A program made the translations under genes and the position numbers. Positions 45,068 through 53,224 of a stretch of DNA of 64,000 bases are shown here, in pieces. The DNA is from Bog-756 sp963745955 (GTDB lineage: Bacteria > Actinomycetota > Acidimicrobiia > Acidimicrobiales > RAAP-2): NCBI GenBank assembly GCA_963745955.1, contig CAVUZI010000008.1, forward strand, positions 62,001-126,000. Direction: 5' to 3'. The notes below the pieces were generated by a model, which did not search any database, was not told the origin of the DNA, and saw only the letters and a program-made list of their open reading frames with translations. Position 1 is the first letter of the stretch. Each line of letters starts with the position of its first letter.

Positions 45068-45544
45068 TCAGTCGCTCCACCGGGGGGACCCGACACCGGC
45101 ATCTCGCAGCAGTGCCCGTGTGAAGCCGCTCATCTCGTCATAGGGAAGGGCGTCGCCATCCCACCACTTCACCGCGCTCGTCTCCTCACCGTCGGGCCTC
45201 GGAGAGCCGCCCACCACGGTCGCATCGAACACCGTCGTCACATACGACGTCTCATCGCCGTTGGGGTAGCGCATGCGGAACTCGGGACCGCCGAGCACGC
45301 CAAGTATGCGGCCGACGTGGAGGATGACGCCGGCTTCCTCTTCGGCTTCCCGGATTGCGGCTTGTTGCGGCGACTCGTCGGGCTCGATCGCTCCGCCGAT
45401 GGCCGCCCACTGCGAGGTATCGGTGATCCTGACCAGGAGGATCCTGCCCTGCTCGTCGCGTGGAAGGGCAGCCGCCCCGGGAAGCACCAGCAGCTCGTGA
45501 CCGACCAACGTGCGGAGCCGCTGAATGTAGGGGGCGATGGCCAT
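45068..45544 (-). CDS. NUDIX hydrolase
   Basis: A 158-aa NUDIX protein from ATG 45544 (MAIAPYIQRLRTLVGHELLV). The box GAIEPDESPQQAAIREAEEE followed by AGV matches Gx5Ex7REuxEExGu exactly, with the preceding strand LLVRITDTSQWAAIGG. It should hydrolyse a nucleoside diphosphate linked to another moiety, or a related substrate; specificity cannot be told from sequence. It follows the hydrolase gene's start side in the same direction, with no overlap. A second NUDIX gene is at 51978. Confidence 0.88.
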   Translation of the reverse strand: MAIAPYIQRLRTLVGHELLVLPGAAALPRDEQGRILLVRITDTSQWAAIGGAIEPDESPQQAAIREAEEEAGVILHVGRILGVLGGPEFRMRYPNGDETSYVTTVFDATVVGGSPRPDGEETSAVKWWDGDALPYDEMSGFTRALLRDAGVGSPRWSD

Positions 45545-45707
45545 GGCCCTGCAACCTACCTCCCGGCCGCCGGGCCGGTGCGGAGAACCGCCGGCAGGCG
45601 GCCAGCGACCGAACCTCTCCCACCCGGAACCGGGTTCGGATCGGACGCCGCACGGCCGACTCCGTTGCGACGGTCGCTGACCGGTCCACCGCCGGTCGGG
45701 TACGGGT

Positions 45708-47054
45708 TCAAACAGAGATCGAGAGCACCTTCCAGGCGATGTCCTGGGTGTGGGGAACGGTCGTCGTCTCGGTGTCGACCACCTCCACCGTGAACCTCGT
45801 CGTTCCCGAGTGCTTCGGCTTGCCCGAGATGACACCGGAACCACGGGTGAGGGCCAGACCTGCCGGCAGCGCCGAGCCACTGACCAACTGCCAGGTGTGG
45901 GGACCGTTGCCGCCGCGGGCGGACAGCGTGGCCGAGTAGGGGACGCCGACGGCACCGTTCCGGAGTGACGACGTCGTGACGGCGAGGTTGAACGGGAGCT
46001 TGACCGAGGCCGCAGCCGGACCGGCCTGATAGGTGGCCAGGAGGTTGGGGGCGGTACTGCCGGGGTAGCGGAATGCGCCCTTGCCGGATCCCGACGTCAG
46101 CTGGAATGTGAGCAGGGCCGAGATGGGGTTGGCCTTTCCTCGGTCGAAGGTGACGGCCGACGGGGACTGGCCCAGCGCCAGGATGGCCTGGATGACCAGT
46201 GCCGTCGAATCCGGGTCCGTCGAGCCCGGAGCGCGGGCGGTACCGGGTTCGTATCCCCAGCCACCGTCGCTGTCCTCGGCGCCTCGTATGAAGGTGGACG
46301 CCTTGCCGGCGGCCGTGGACCCGAGGACGCCCTGGGCCGAAAGGCCTTGGACGGCGAGGGCCGTCGAGTTGGTGTCCGGACCTTCGAAGTCAGCGGGATT
46401 GCCGGTGCACGGATTGGCGGAGGTGATGAAGCTGGTCCATCCTCCGTCAGGGCACTGTTGTCCGAGGAGCCAGCTTTCCGCCGATCCCACCTGCGCCTGG
46501 CTCGTCACGCCGGCACCGGCCAACGCGGCGAGAGCCAGACCTTGACGGTAGGCACCGTCGTAGGTCGGGTCCTGGGCTCCGAACAGGCCCTTGTCGGCAC
46601 CGGACCTCCGCTCGGTGGCCAGCAGGCGGGAGACCAGATCGGTCCCCCCGAACGACCTCGGGTTCCCGCCCAGGGCATGGACGTCGAGGATGAGCAGGGC
46701 CAGCTGGCCGGGTCCGTCGCTGCCGTCGACGTGGACGTACTCGTTCACGTGGGATTCGAGGTAGGAGAGGGCCCGATGGGCAGCACCGGAGTCGGTTCCC
46801 GTGCTGGCCAGGGCGAGCACCACGTTGGCGGTGGCGGCGAGATCGGGTGCGGACCCGACGGGGACGTAGCCTGCCCGGTTGACTTGCCGGGCCAACCAGG
46901 CGGCCCCGTCCAGGGCGGAGGTGACCTGGGGGAGCGTCGGGAGGGGGGTGGTCGCCGGCGTGCCGGCCGCATGTGCCGTTGTCGGTCCCGCGACAACGGC
47001 GACCGTCAGGCAGACCCCGAGGGCTGCTGAGGCAAAGATGTGCTTGGTGGACAT
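45708..47054 (-). CDS. Secreted alpha/alpha-barrel (prenyltransferase/transcobalamin-like) protein
   Basis: About 448 aa from ATG 47054 (MSTKHIFASAALGVCLTVAV), signal peptide. The core is made of alpha/alpha-toroid repeats with QxxxGGW-like ends: ALDGAAWLARQVNRAGYVPV; NVVLALASTGTDSGAAHRAL; SAESWLLGQQCPDGGWTSFI; AEDSDGGWGYEPGTARAPG; STALVIQAILALGQSP. The last ~90 residues form an Ig-like He_PIG-type domain (LRNGAVGVPYSATLSARGG). This combination is seen in secreted bacterial relatives of squalene cyclases and of intrinsic factor/transcobalamin. Binding of a small ligand such as cobalamin is a hypothesis only. Confidence 0.7.
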   Translation of the reverse strand: MSTKHIFASAALGVCLTVAVVAGPTTAHAAGTPATTPLPTLPQVTSALDGAAWLARQVNRAGYVPVGSAPDLAATANVVLALASTGTDSGAAHRALSYLESHVNEYVHVDGSDGPGQLALLILDVHALGGNPRSFGGTDLVSRLLATERRSGADKGLFGAQDPTYDGAYRQGLALAALAGAGVTSQAQVGSAESWLLGQQCPDGGWTSFITSANPCTGNPADFEGPDTNSTALAVQGLSAQGVLGSTAAGKASTFIRGAEDSDGGWGYEPGTARAPGSTDPDSTALVIQAILALGQSPSAVTFDRGKANPISALLTFQLTSGSGKGAFRYPGSTAPNLLATYQAGPAAASVKLPFNLAVTTSSLRNGAVGVPYSATLSARGGNGPHTWQLVSGSALPAGLALTRGSGVISGKPKHSGTTRFTVEVVDTETTTVPHTQDIAWKVLSISV

Positions 47055-47210
47055 TGGATGGTTCCTCGCTTCCAGGGCAATGACCCGGAAGCCGCAACAC
47101 CCACGAGGGCCCGTGACCGACCGAGTCCTTGCCGCGTTTCTCGACGGCTGTGGACTCACTGGTGCAGTGCGGTGGTATCCCGGCTTGTGACGGACTGATG
47201 GCGTCGTCAC
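47055..47210 (-). other. Long 5' leader with a hairpin before the toroid gene
   Basis: GCTTCC-(A)-GGG (47068-47077) pairs with CCC-GGAAGC (47084-47092) just upstream of the ribosome site, and a GC-rich stem region precedes it. A GAGAAACGCGGCAAGGACTC box lies further upstream in the leader. A structured regulatory leader is possible; no riboswitch class is confirmed from sequence. Confidence 0.3.
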
Positions 47211-47331
47211 CTACGGTTGCGGACCAGCGCCGGACTTCGACCGGCTTCCCCAACGTGCTGCATGTACTGAGAGGGCTGAACCTATCAGCGCCGATCGTGC
47301 GGTGCCAGATCGCCGAAGCGTCCCTGCTCGG

Positions 47332-47898
47332 TTACTCCCCGGAGAATGTCCAGCGGGTGGCGCCGCCCGGTTCCACGGTCTGGAGCGCGGTCGCCGTGCG
47401 GGCGGTGAGCCGGTAGACGGTCCACGGGGGTGGCCCGGCGGACGGTGCGCTGTAATCGGCGGTGAGAGCGAGCCCGGTATCGTCCACCCGGGCCGGCCAC
47501 CCCTGGGCGGCCCACTGCGCGGCCATGGCGGCGACCGTGTCCGGGTCGGTGACCTTGTGGGCCTCGCCTTCCACGACGAGATCGAAATCATCGGTGGCCA
47601 GGCTCAACGTGCATCGCGGGTCCCGAGCGAGGTTCCTCCCCTTGCGGGTCCGTTGGCCCGTCTCGAACCAGAAGGTACCGTCCGCCCACAGCGCTCCGAC
47701 CCCGGTGACGTGTGGGCTACCGTCCCCGTTGACGGTGGCCAGCCAACACGTATGCCGGTTGGGGCCGCCTGTGCGCGGCGCCTGGGTCACGCCTTGCTCG
47801 AGGCGGGATTCGATGGGTGCCCACTCGAGGAGGGGCAACCCGTAGCTGTCGGCGAGATTCGATCCGTTCACGATCCGCAGACGGCCTGTGGCGTGCAC
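47332..47898 (-). CDS. PPOX-class F420/FMN-binding protein
   Basis: A 188-aa pyridoxamine 5'-phosphate oxidase-fold protein. TCWLATVNGDGSPHVTGVGA and LWADGTFWFETGQRTRKGRN are the two beta strands and the R/K-rich cofactor loop, followed by DPRCTLSLATDDFDLVVEGE. The TGQRTRKGRNLARDPR pattern is characteristic of the split-barrel proteins that use FMN or F420H2. No catalytic partner is known. It is next to the HD gene with an 8-bp gap and is presumably its operon mate. Confidence 0.8.
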   Translation of the reverse strand: MHATGRLRIVNGSNLADSYGLPLLEWAPIESRLEQGVTQAPRTGGPNRHTCWLATVNGDGSPHVTGVGALWADGTFWFETGQRTRKGRNLARDPRCTLSLATDDFDLVVEGEAHKVTDPDTVAAMAAQWAAQGWPARVDDTGLALTADYSAPSAGPPPWTVYRLTARTATALQTVEPGGATRWTFSGE

Positions 47899-47905
47899 TC
47901 ATCGC

Positions 47906-48523
47906 TCAGCCGCCCCGCCGGGGCCCACTCGGGCGAACTGACGGCAAACCGGCGGGCGGCCGGTCACGGGGAGGCGACCACTCGAGGTCGAGCACGCGAC
48001 GGACCATGGGCTCGAAGGTGTCGATCGGCTCACTCCGGTAGTCGGGGTCGAAGGAAACCTCGTCGTAGAGGGCGCAGAACTCGACGGTCTGGTCGTAGAA
48101 CGGGCTGGAGATGAACTGGTCGCGCTCGTTCGGATCCATGCCGAGGTGTTGGCCGATGAAGTACATCTGGAAGACCGGATGATGGGCCAGCATCCAGTAG
48201 TTCGCCGGGGAGACGAACGGCCGGAGCACCGCAGCGACCACCTCTCCGTGGTTGAAGGGGCCGAGGGACTCACCCACATCGTGCAGGAGACAGCACACGA
48301 TGTACTCCTCGTCCCGACCGTCTCGGAGGGCCCGGGTGGCGCACTGGATGCTGTGCTCCATCCGGTTGACCGGATAGGTGCTGTCAGCGGTGAGGTCGGT
48401 GAGCATGCCGAGGAGAAGGCCGGGCAGCGCCTTGAGGTTCTCCTCGTGCACCGATGCCAGCAACGCGAAGTCGGCGTCGGTGCCCTCGTCCATCCGCCGG
48501 AAGTGCATCTTTCCTTCGACCAT
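47906..48523 (-). CDS. HD-domain protein, PhnZ/MIOX-like oxygenase candidate
   Basis: A 205-aa protein from ATG 48523. MEHSIQCATRALRDGRDEEY, then VCCLLHDVGESLGPFNHGEV and LAHHPVFQMYFIGQHLGMDP show the His/HD/His/His set of the PhnZ-TmpB-MIOX group, whose mixed-valent diiron site oxidatively cleaves C-P or C-C bonds. The conserved NHGE and HHxxFQ boxes favour this over phosphohydrolase HD proteins. The substrate cannot be inferred. No PhnY-like 2-OG oxygenase neighbour is present. It is flanked by a glycosyltransferase upstream and a PPOX gene downstream in a likely operon. Confidence 0.75.
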   Translation of the reverse strand: MVEGKMHFRRMDEGTDADFALLASVHEENLKALPGLLLGMLTDLTADSTYPVNRMEHSIQCATRALRDGRDEEYIVCCLLHDVGESLGPFNHGEVVAAVLRPFVSPANYWMLAHHPVFQMYFIGQHLGMDPNERDQFISSPFYDQTVEFCALYDEVSFDPDYRSEPIDTFEPMVRRVLDLEWSPPRDRPPAGLPSVRPSGPRRGG

Positions 48524-48590
48524 GACCGGCCAATGGTAGCGGTCGTGCCGGTCGATCCGCAGGATCGGCCGCCATCGGACCCCTTGCCGT

Positions 48591-48644
48591 GCGCCGGTCC
48601 GCCGTCGGCGGCTCCGGCCGGGCGCCGGTCCGCCGTCGGCGGCT
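48591..48644. repeat. 23-bp tandem direct repeat at the end of the glycosyltransferase gene
   Basis: GCGCCGGTCCGCCGTCGGCG with GCT occurs at 48591-48613 and again at 48622-48644, separated by 8 bp. The second copy ends within the stop codon region of the glycosyltransferase gene. Likely slippage duplication in non-coding sequence between two genes. Confidence 0.75.
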
Positions 48645-49452
48645 ATTCGAGCTCGAGGTAGAACTTCGGGTCCGCCACCAGCTTTTCGAAGAGCTCGTCG
48701 CCCAGTCGGCGGTTGGCCATCATCTGGCGGTAGCCCCAGACCTTGTTCCGGGCCGCGTCGAGATGGCGCAATCCGCTCTGCAGGATCCGGTACCGCTGGT
48801 CGCCGTCGACGCGCCCCGGCCGCGTGGCCACGATGCTGCGGGACATGGGATCGCGGAAACCGGCTCCGTGGTGGTAGACGGTGCTGCCGTAGACGGCGAA
48901 CCACAATGGGTGGAGGTTGACCCGGTTCGACCGGAGGATCGGGGTCCAGGGCTCATCGGACCGTTCCAGAATTCCGAGCAGGTTGCCGCCGACGTCGCTG
49001 ATCGTCGTGCCGCGCCGGTTGGTCCAGCAGTACCCGGCCGACCAGTCTCCGCGTAGCCGGTCCCAGTCCTGCGCCCGGATGACGCAAAAGCACGGATGCG
49101 GCTGTTGGTCGCCGTCGTTCTCCTCTCTGCGCACGGCGAACAGCACGGTCTCCTCCAGTGCGCGATGGGCCGCGGGCATGGGGTCGGCGACGGGGAATGC
49201 GTCGCCGTCGAGAAACATGATCAGGTCGTCGGGCCGGGCTTCGGCCACGATCATCGAGGCCAGCAGGTTGAGCTTGCCGGGATGACCTCCCCGGGCCGGG
49301 ACCACCTGGTCGAACTTGCTGTCATGGTCACCGGGGACGGCCTCGAGGTTGGCCACGACCCGATACGGCTCGTGCACGTGCCGCCGAAGGTAGGCGAGCT
49401 GGACATCGATCCACTTGTCGGAGCGGTAATGGACGGTGGCTATGTGGATCAT
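48643..49452 (-). CDS. Glycosyltransferase-like protein with DxD motif
   Basis: About 269 aa from ATG 49452. IHIATVHYRSDKWIDVQLAY is a GT-A-like nucleotide-binding start, and DDLIMFLDGDAFPVADPMPA contains the DxD metal/UDP motif. Later segments HPCFCVIRAQDWDRLRGDWS, then LHPLWFAVYGSTVYHHGAGF (conserved His/Tyr acceptor-site style) fit a glycosyltransferase of unknown sugar. No membrane segment. It shares direction with the HD gene and may modify glycans. The gene is intact. Confidence 0.6.
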   Translation of the reverse strand: MIHIATVHYRSDKWIDVQLAYLRRHVHEPYRVVANLEAVPGDHDSKFDQVVPARGGHPGKLNLLASMIVAEARPDDLIMFLDGDAFPVADPMPAAHRALEETVLFAVRREENDGDQQPHPCFCVIRAQDWDRLRGDWSAGYCWTNRRGTTISDVGGNLLGILERSDEPWTPILRSNRVNLHPLWFAVYGSTVYHHGAGFRDPMSRSIVATRPGRVDGDQRYRILQSGLRHLDAARNKVWGYRQMMANRRLGDELFEKLVADPKFYLELE

Positions 49453-49504
49453 CGGCTGTGCCCCCTCGACGACAAGGAGTATTGCATATGAGCCGGTCGA
49501 AGCG

Positions 49505-50266
49505 TCATCTCCCGTCAGTGCGGGGAGCCCGTCTGCGGAGCACGGTGAGATAGCCGACACAGGCGACGATCAGGACGGTGAAGCCGAGCGCGACCGGACC
49601 GTCGCCGAGCGCGAGGCCACCGACACCGTGCGGCTTGCTCAGCCAATCCGCGATCGACGCTCCGAGGGGCCGGGTCAGTACATAGGCGAACCAGAAGGCG
49701 AAGATCGCGTTCATGCCCAAGAACCGGTATCCCGCGGCCGGGATGACCATGAGCCCGGCGAAGAGGACGGCGGAGACCAGGTACCCGAGATGGAGGGTGG
49801 TCGCAGTCAGGTCTCCGAGTGCCGTGCCCATGGCAAAGGTGGCCATCACGGTGGCCCAGTAGAAGACCTCGCGGCGGGGGCTGTCGATGCTGTGTATCGA
49901 CAGCGTCCCCTCGGTCCGGTGCCAGGCGATGAACACAGCGGCCAGGACGACGGCGAAGAACGGCGTGGAGGCGGCGTACGGCACCCGGAACTGGATGTGC
50001 AGCACATCTGCGGCCATGGTTCCCGTGATGGCAACCATCACGACCGCCAACCAGTAGATCCAGGGCACATAGCACCGCGCCCGGAACTGGATGACGAGGG
50101 CGCCGACCAAGCAGATTCCGCCGAGGCCGACCGCGACAACCGGGTCGATCCGGTTCACGAGGTAGTCCGATGTCGCCTCGCCCATGGCCGTGCTCAGGAG
50201 CTTGATGATCCAGAACATCGCCCCTATCGCAGGAACCTTGACCATGGTTCTGACCCCCGGATTCAT
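49505..50266 (-). CDS. Multi-spanning membrane protein (COG4705-like)
   Basis: A 253-aa protein from ATG 50266 with about eight hydrophobic helices (FWIIKLLSTAMGEATSDYLV; VAVGLGGICLVGALVIQFRA; VPWIYWLAVVMVAITGTMAA; VVLAAVFIAWHRTEG; WATVMATFAMGTALGDLTAT; GYLVSAVLFAGLMVIPAAGY; AIFAFWFAYVLTRPLGASIA). The two 'GEATSDYLVNRIDP' and 'GTALGDLTATTLHLGY' boxes repeat a G.A..D pattern, as seen in COG4705 membrane-anchored proteins of unknown role. It diverges from the ligase gene, sharing a 126-bp control region. Confidence 0.6.
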   Translation of the reverse strand: MNPGVRTMVKVPAIGAMFWIIKLLSTAMGEATSDYLVNRIDPVVAVGLGGICLVGALVIQFRARCYVPWIYWLAVVMVAITGTMAADVLHIQFRVPYAASTPFFAVVLAAVFIAWHRTEGTLSIHSIDSPRREVFYWATVMATFAMGTALGDLTATTLHLGYLVSAVLFAGLMVIPAAGYRFLGMNAIFAFWFAYVLTRPLGASIADWLSKPHGVGGLALGDGPVALGFTVLIVACVGYLTVLRRRAPRTDGR

Positions 50267-50391
50267 GGCCGATGAGCGTAGGACAGATTCCCCCCCGACG
50301 GACCCCGGGCCCCGGGCCGGACCGAGGCCGGCCGGTGGCCGGCCCTTCTCCGGTAATTTCCGTCTGACCGTCCGCAAGACGAGGAGACGAC

Positions 50392-51858
50392 GTGGTACCA
50401 CCCCGCCAACGCGACTTGAGCACCTATCGCTCGAAACGGCGTGAGGGACGGACACCGGAGCCGATTCCGGCCGAGGACAGGCCGGAGGGAGCTCGTTCGG
50501 CCAGGGCGGCCGCGGCGCCGTCCTTCGTCATCCAGGAGCACCATGCAAGCTCGCTCCACTGGGACTTCCGGCTGGAGCGGGACGGCGTGCTGGTGTCGTG
50601 GGCGCTCCCGAAGGGACTGCCGCTGGATCCGGGTCAGAACCATCTGGCTGTGCCCACAGAGGATCATCCACTCGAGTACGGATCGTTCCAGGGGGTCATC
50701 CCGCAGGACGAATACGGTGGGGGGGAGGTGGTCATCTGGGATTCGGGTACCTACGACTGCGAAAAGTGGACCGACAGGGAGGTCATGGTCCGCCTCCATG
50801 GAAGTGGACAGGCCAAGGGCCACTACGTCCTGTTCCGGACGGGAGAGAACCGATGGATGATCCACCGGATGGACCCGCCTCCTCCCGGCTGGGCGCCACC
50901 TCCGGCGACGATGGCACCCATGCTGTGCACCCCGGGTTCCCTTCCGAGGGACGACCAAGGCTGGGCGTACGAGTTCAAATGGGACGGCGAGCGGGTCGTG
51001 GCCATCATCGACGGTGGTCGGATCCGGCTCACGACCCGCAATGGCAACGACATCTCGGGCACGTACCCCGAGCTGTCAGCTCTGGCCGAGAGCGTGGGCT
51101 CACGGCCGATGGTTCTCGATGGCGAGGTGGTGGCCTACGACGGAGCCCAGCCCAGCTTCGGCCTGCTCCAGCAGCGCATGGGGGTGGTCGACCGGTCGCG
51201 GGCTCGCCGGTTGTCCCGCGAGGTGCCGGTGACATTCCTGCTCTTCGATGTCATGTACCTGGATGGGAGTCCGACGACCTCCCTCTCGTACGACGAACGC
51301 CGTCGGCTGCTCGACAGCCTGGATCTCAAGGGACAGAGTTGGCAGACACCACCCTCATTTTCCGATGTGGCCGGTGCCGATGTCCTGAAGGTGTCGAAGG
51401 AGCACGGTCTCGAAGGCGTGGTGGCCAAGCGTCGCGACAGCACGTATCAGCCCGGACGTCGGTCGCCCGACTGGATCAAGGTCAAGCTTGTGCGGACCCA
51501 GGAGGTCGTCGTCGGGGGATGGACGGAAGGCTCCGGCCACCGTTCGTCATCGATCGGGGCGCTCCTGCTGGGCCTTCCGGGTGCCCGGGGGTTGGAGTAC
51601 GTGGGAAAGGTGGGCACCGGTTTCAGCGACGAGTCGCTGGAGGAGCTCGCACGTCTCCTCAAGCCCCTGGCCCGGAAGACCTCTCCGTTCGCCGATGATG
51701 TGCCACGGTCGCAGGCCGCGGCGGCCCGGTGGGTGACCCCGTCGGTGGTGGGGGAGGTCCGGTTCAGCCAGTGGACCAGGGACGGCCGGCTCCGTCACCC
51801 GACGTGGCGCGGCCTCCGCCCGGACAAGTCGGCGTCCGACGTGGTGCGCGAGGCATAG
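50392..51858 (+). CDS. LigD-like phosphoesterase plus ATP-dependent DNA ligase
   Basis: A 488-aa two-domain protein. GTG start with GAGGAG upstream. Residues ~45-165 form the 3'-phosphoesterase domain (EHHASSLHWDFRLERDGVLV; YGSFQGVIPQDEYGGGEVVI); ~175-480 is an ATP-dependent ligase with motif I EFKWDGER (Lys ~196), DGEVVAYDG, LLFDVMYLDG, VVAKRRDSTYQPGRRSPDWI and DGRLRHPTWRGLRPDK. It lacks the LigD polymerase domain and no Ku gene is in the window, so it may be a dedicated nick-sealing end-processing enzyme and not full NHEJ LigD. Confidence 0.88.
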   Translation: MVPPRQRDLSTYRSKRREGRTPEPIPAEDRPEGARSARAAAAPSFVIQEHHASSLHWDFRLERDGVLVSWALPKGLPLDPGQNHLAVPTEDHPLEYGSFQGVIPQDEYGGGEVVIWDSGTYDCEKWTDREVMVRLHGSGQAKGHYVLFRTGENRWMIHRMDPPPPGWAPPPATMAPMLCTPGSLPRDDQGWAYEFKWDGERVVAIIDGGRIRLTTRNGNDISGTYPELSALAESVGSRPMVLDGEVVAYDGAQPSFGLLQQRMGVVDRSRARRLSREVPVTFLLFDVMYLDGSPTTSLSYDERRRLLDSLDLKGQSWQTPPSFSDVAGADVLKVSKEHGLEGVVAKRRDSTYQPGRRSPDWIKVKLVRTQEVVVGGWTEGSGHRSSSIGALLLGLPGARGLEYVGKVGTGFSDESLEELARLLKPLARKTSPFADDVPRSQAAAARWVTPSVVGEVRFSQWTRDGRLRHPTWRGLRPDKSASDVVREA

Positions 51859-51977
51859 CGGACCCGACCCGGCCCGAGCGGACCTGGGCCGGCCCGACCC
51901 GGTCGGCGGGCGGTATCGTCGTGGCCCGATGACCTCCATCGCATCGGCTGACCGATGATCGAGCACCGGCTCCGTCC

Positions 51978-52442
51978 GTGGCCACGCTGAGCGCAGGGAT
52001 CCTCCTGTACAGACATGGGGACGATGGCGCTGTCGACGTGCTCCTCGTCCACCCCGGGGGCCCGTTCTGGAAGAACAAGGATGCCCACAGCTGGTCGGTT
52101 CCGAAGGGCGAGTATCAGCCCGACGAGAGCGCCGAACGGGCGGCCGAACGCGAATTCGCCGAGGAGCTCGGCTTCCCGGTCCCCGCCGGCCGGCGGCTGG
52201 ACTTGGGAGAGATCCGCCAATCCGGCGGAAAGCGGGTGCGGGTCTGGGCCCTGCGGGCACAGGAGTTCTCGCCCGCCGGCTTCGTGAGCAACGAGTTCCA
52301 GATCGAGTGGCCGCCCACGTCGGGCACCCTGCAGTCGTTTCCGGAAGTCGACCGCGCCGAGTGGGTGGACTCGGCCCGGGCCCGGGATCGGCTGGTCCGC
52401 GGACAGGTCGTGTTCATCGACCGGCTGCTCGGCCAGATCTGA
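51978..52442 (+). CDS. NUDIX hydrolase (MutT-like), downstream of the ligase
   Basis: A 154-aa protein starting at GTG 51978. PFWKNKDAHSWSVPKGEYQP leads to the NUDIX box GEYQPDESAERAAEREFAEE then LGF. It is the HSWSVPKGE type related to diadenosine-polyphosphate and MutT-like hydrolases. It follows the ligase by ~120 bp in the same direction, with a plausible role in nucleotide-pool cleaning or in removing the ligase's adenylate by-products, which is inference. C-terminal region ends normally. Confidence 0.82.
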   Translation: MATLSAGILLYRHGDDGAVDVLLVHPGGPFWKNKDAHSWSVPKGEYQPDESAERAAEREFAEELGFPVPAGRRLDLGEIRQSGGKRVRVWALRAQEFSPAGFVSNEFQIEWPPTSGTLQSFPEVDRAEWVDSARARDRLVRGQVVFIDRLLGQI

Positions 52443-52469
52443 CCGGCCCGGAACCTGGGACAATGAGCC

Positions 52470-53072
52470 ATGCACAGCGAGCGGGGGTTTCACCGACTGG
52501 TCAACTTCAGCGACGCGGTGGTCGCCATCGCCATCACCTTGCTGGTCCTGCCGCTGGTGGACTCGGCCAGCGCCATCGGCAACGTCGGCCCAGGTACGTA
52601 CATCGATGCCAATCGCACCCGGCTGTTTGCCTTCGCGTTGAGCTTCGCCGTCATCGGCCTCTTCTGGTGGGGACAGCACCAGTTGTTCGAATTCGTGGGT
52701 GGCTACAATTCGGTGGTCGTCTGGGGCATGTTCATCTGGCTGTTGAGCATCGTCTTCCTCCCGTTCCCGACGGAGCTTCTCGGGTCGTCGAGCCGGGTCG
52801 ACGCCGCCGGCCACGCCATCTACGTCGGTACGATGCTGGTCACCTCGATCGCCGCCTTCGTACAGAGCTGGGCCATCGTTCGATGGCCGGAGCTCCAGAG
52901 GGAGGCGACCCGCGGCCAGGCCACCCTCGACGGCGCGGGGATCCTGGTCGCCCTCATGTCGTCTGCGTTCGTGCTGGTGGTCGCCGTGCCGACCCTCGGG
53001 CTGTGGCCTCTCTTGATTTTGGGACTGTCGAGGCCGCTGGAGTTCTTGAGAGCACGGCGGGGGCACGGCTGA
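52470..53072 (+). CDS. TMEM175-family potassium channel-like protein
   Basis: A 200-aa protein from ATG 52470. GFHRLVNFSDAVVAIAITLL carries the FSDxVxAIAITLL motif of the DUF1211/TMEM175 family, where the Phe/Ser/Asp segment lines the K+ pore. A second set (TRLFAFALSFAVIGLFWWGQ) and four further helices follow. Prokaryotic relatives are proton-sensitive or leak-type K+ channels formed by four subunits of six helices. There is no regulatory partner. The stop is 150 bp before the next start; a 9-bp palindromic hairpin lies between. Confidence 0.8.
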   Translation: MHSERGFHRLVNFSDAVVAIAITLLVLPLVDSASAIGNVGPGTYIDANRTRLFAFALSFAVIGLFWWGQHQLFEFVGGYNSVVVWGMFIWLLSIVFLPFPTELLGSSSRVDAAGHAIYVGTMLVTSIAAFVQSWAIVRWPELQREATRGQATLDGAGILVALMSSAFVLVVAVPTLGLWPLLILGLSRPLEFLRARRGHG

Positions 53073-53099
53073 GCCCAGGGTCGCTCCTCCGGACGCTCG

Positions 53100-53120
53100 A
53101 CCGGCCGGCCTCCGGCCGGT
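53100..53120. terminator. 9-bp palindromic hairpin after the TMEM175 gene
   Basis: ACCGGCCGG (53100-53108) and CCGGCCGGT (53112-53120) with a CCT loop. Rich in GC and directly downstream of the channel gene. Confidence 0.5.
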
Positions 53121-53224
53121 GGCGCCGGTGCGCTTCGCCGGGTGCGGCCGGCGAGCAACCGCACGCCCAGGCCCGGTTCTGGACCCACTGGAGCCCCCGG
53201 CCGACCCGCTCTATCCTCGCGGCC

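Noticed and set aside
52307..53224. In-frame upstream extension of the 53225 gene
   Set aside because: It runs antiframe over the NUDIX and TMEM175 genes, which have real motifs; the true start is ATG 53225.
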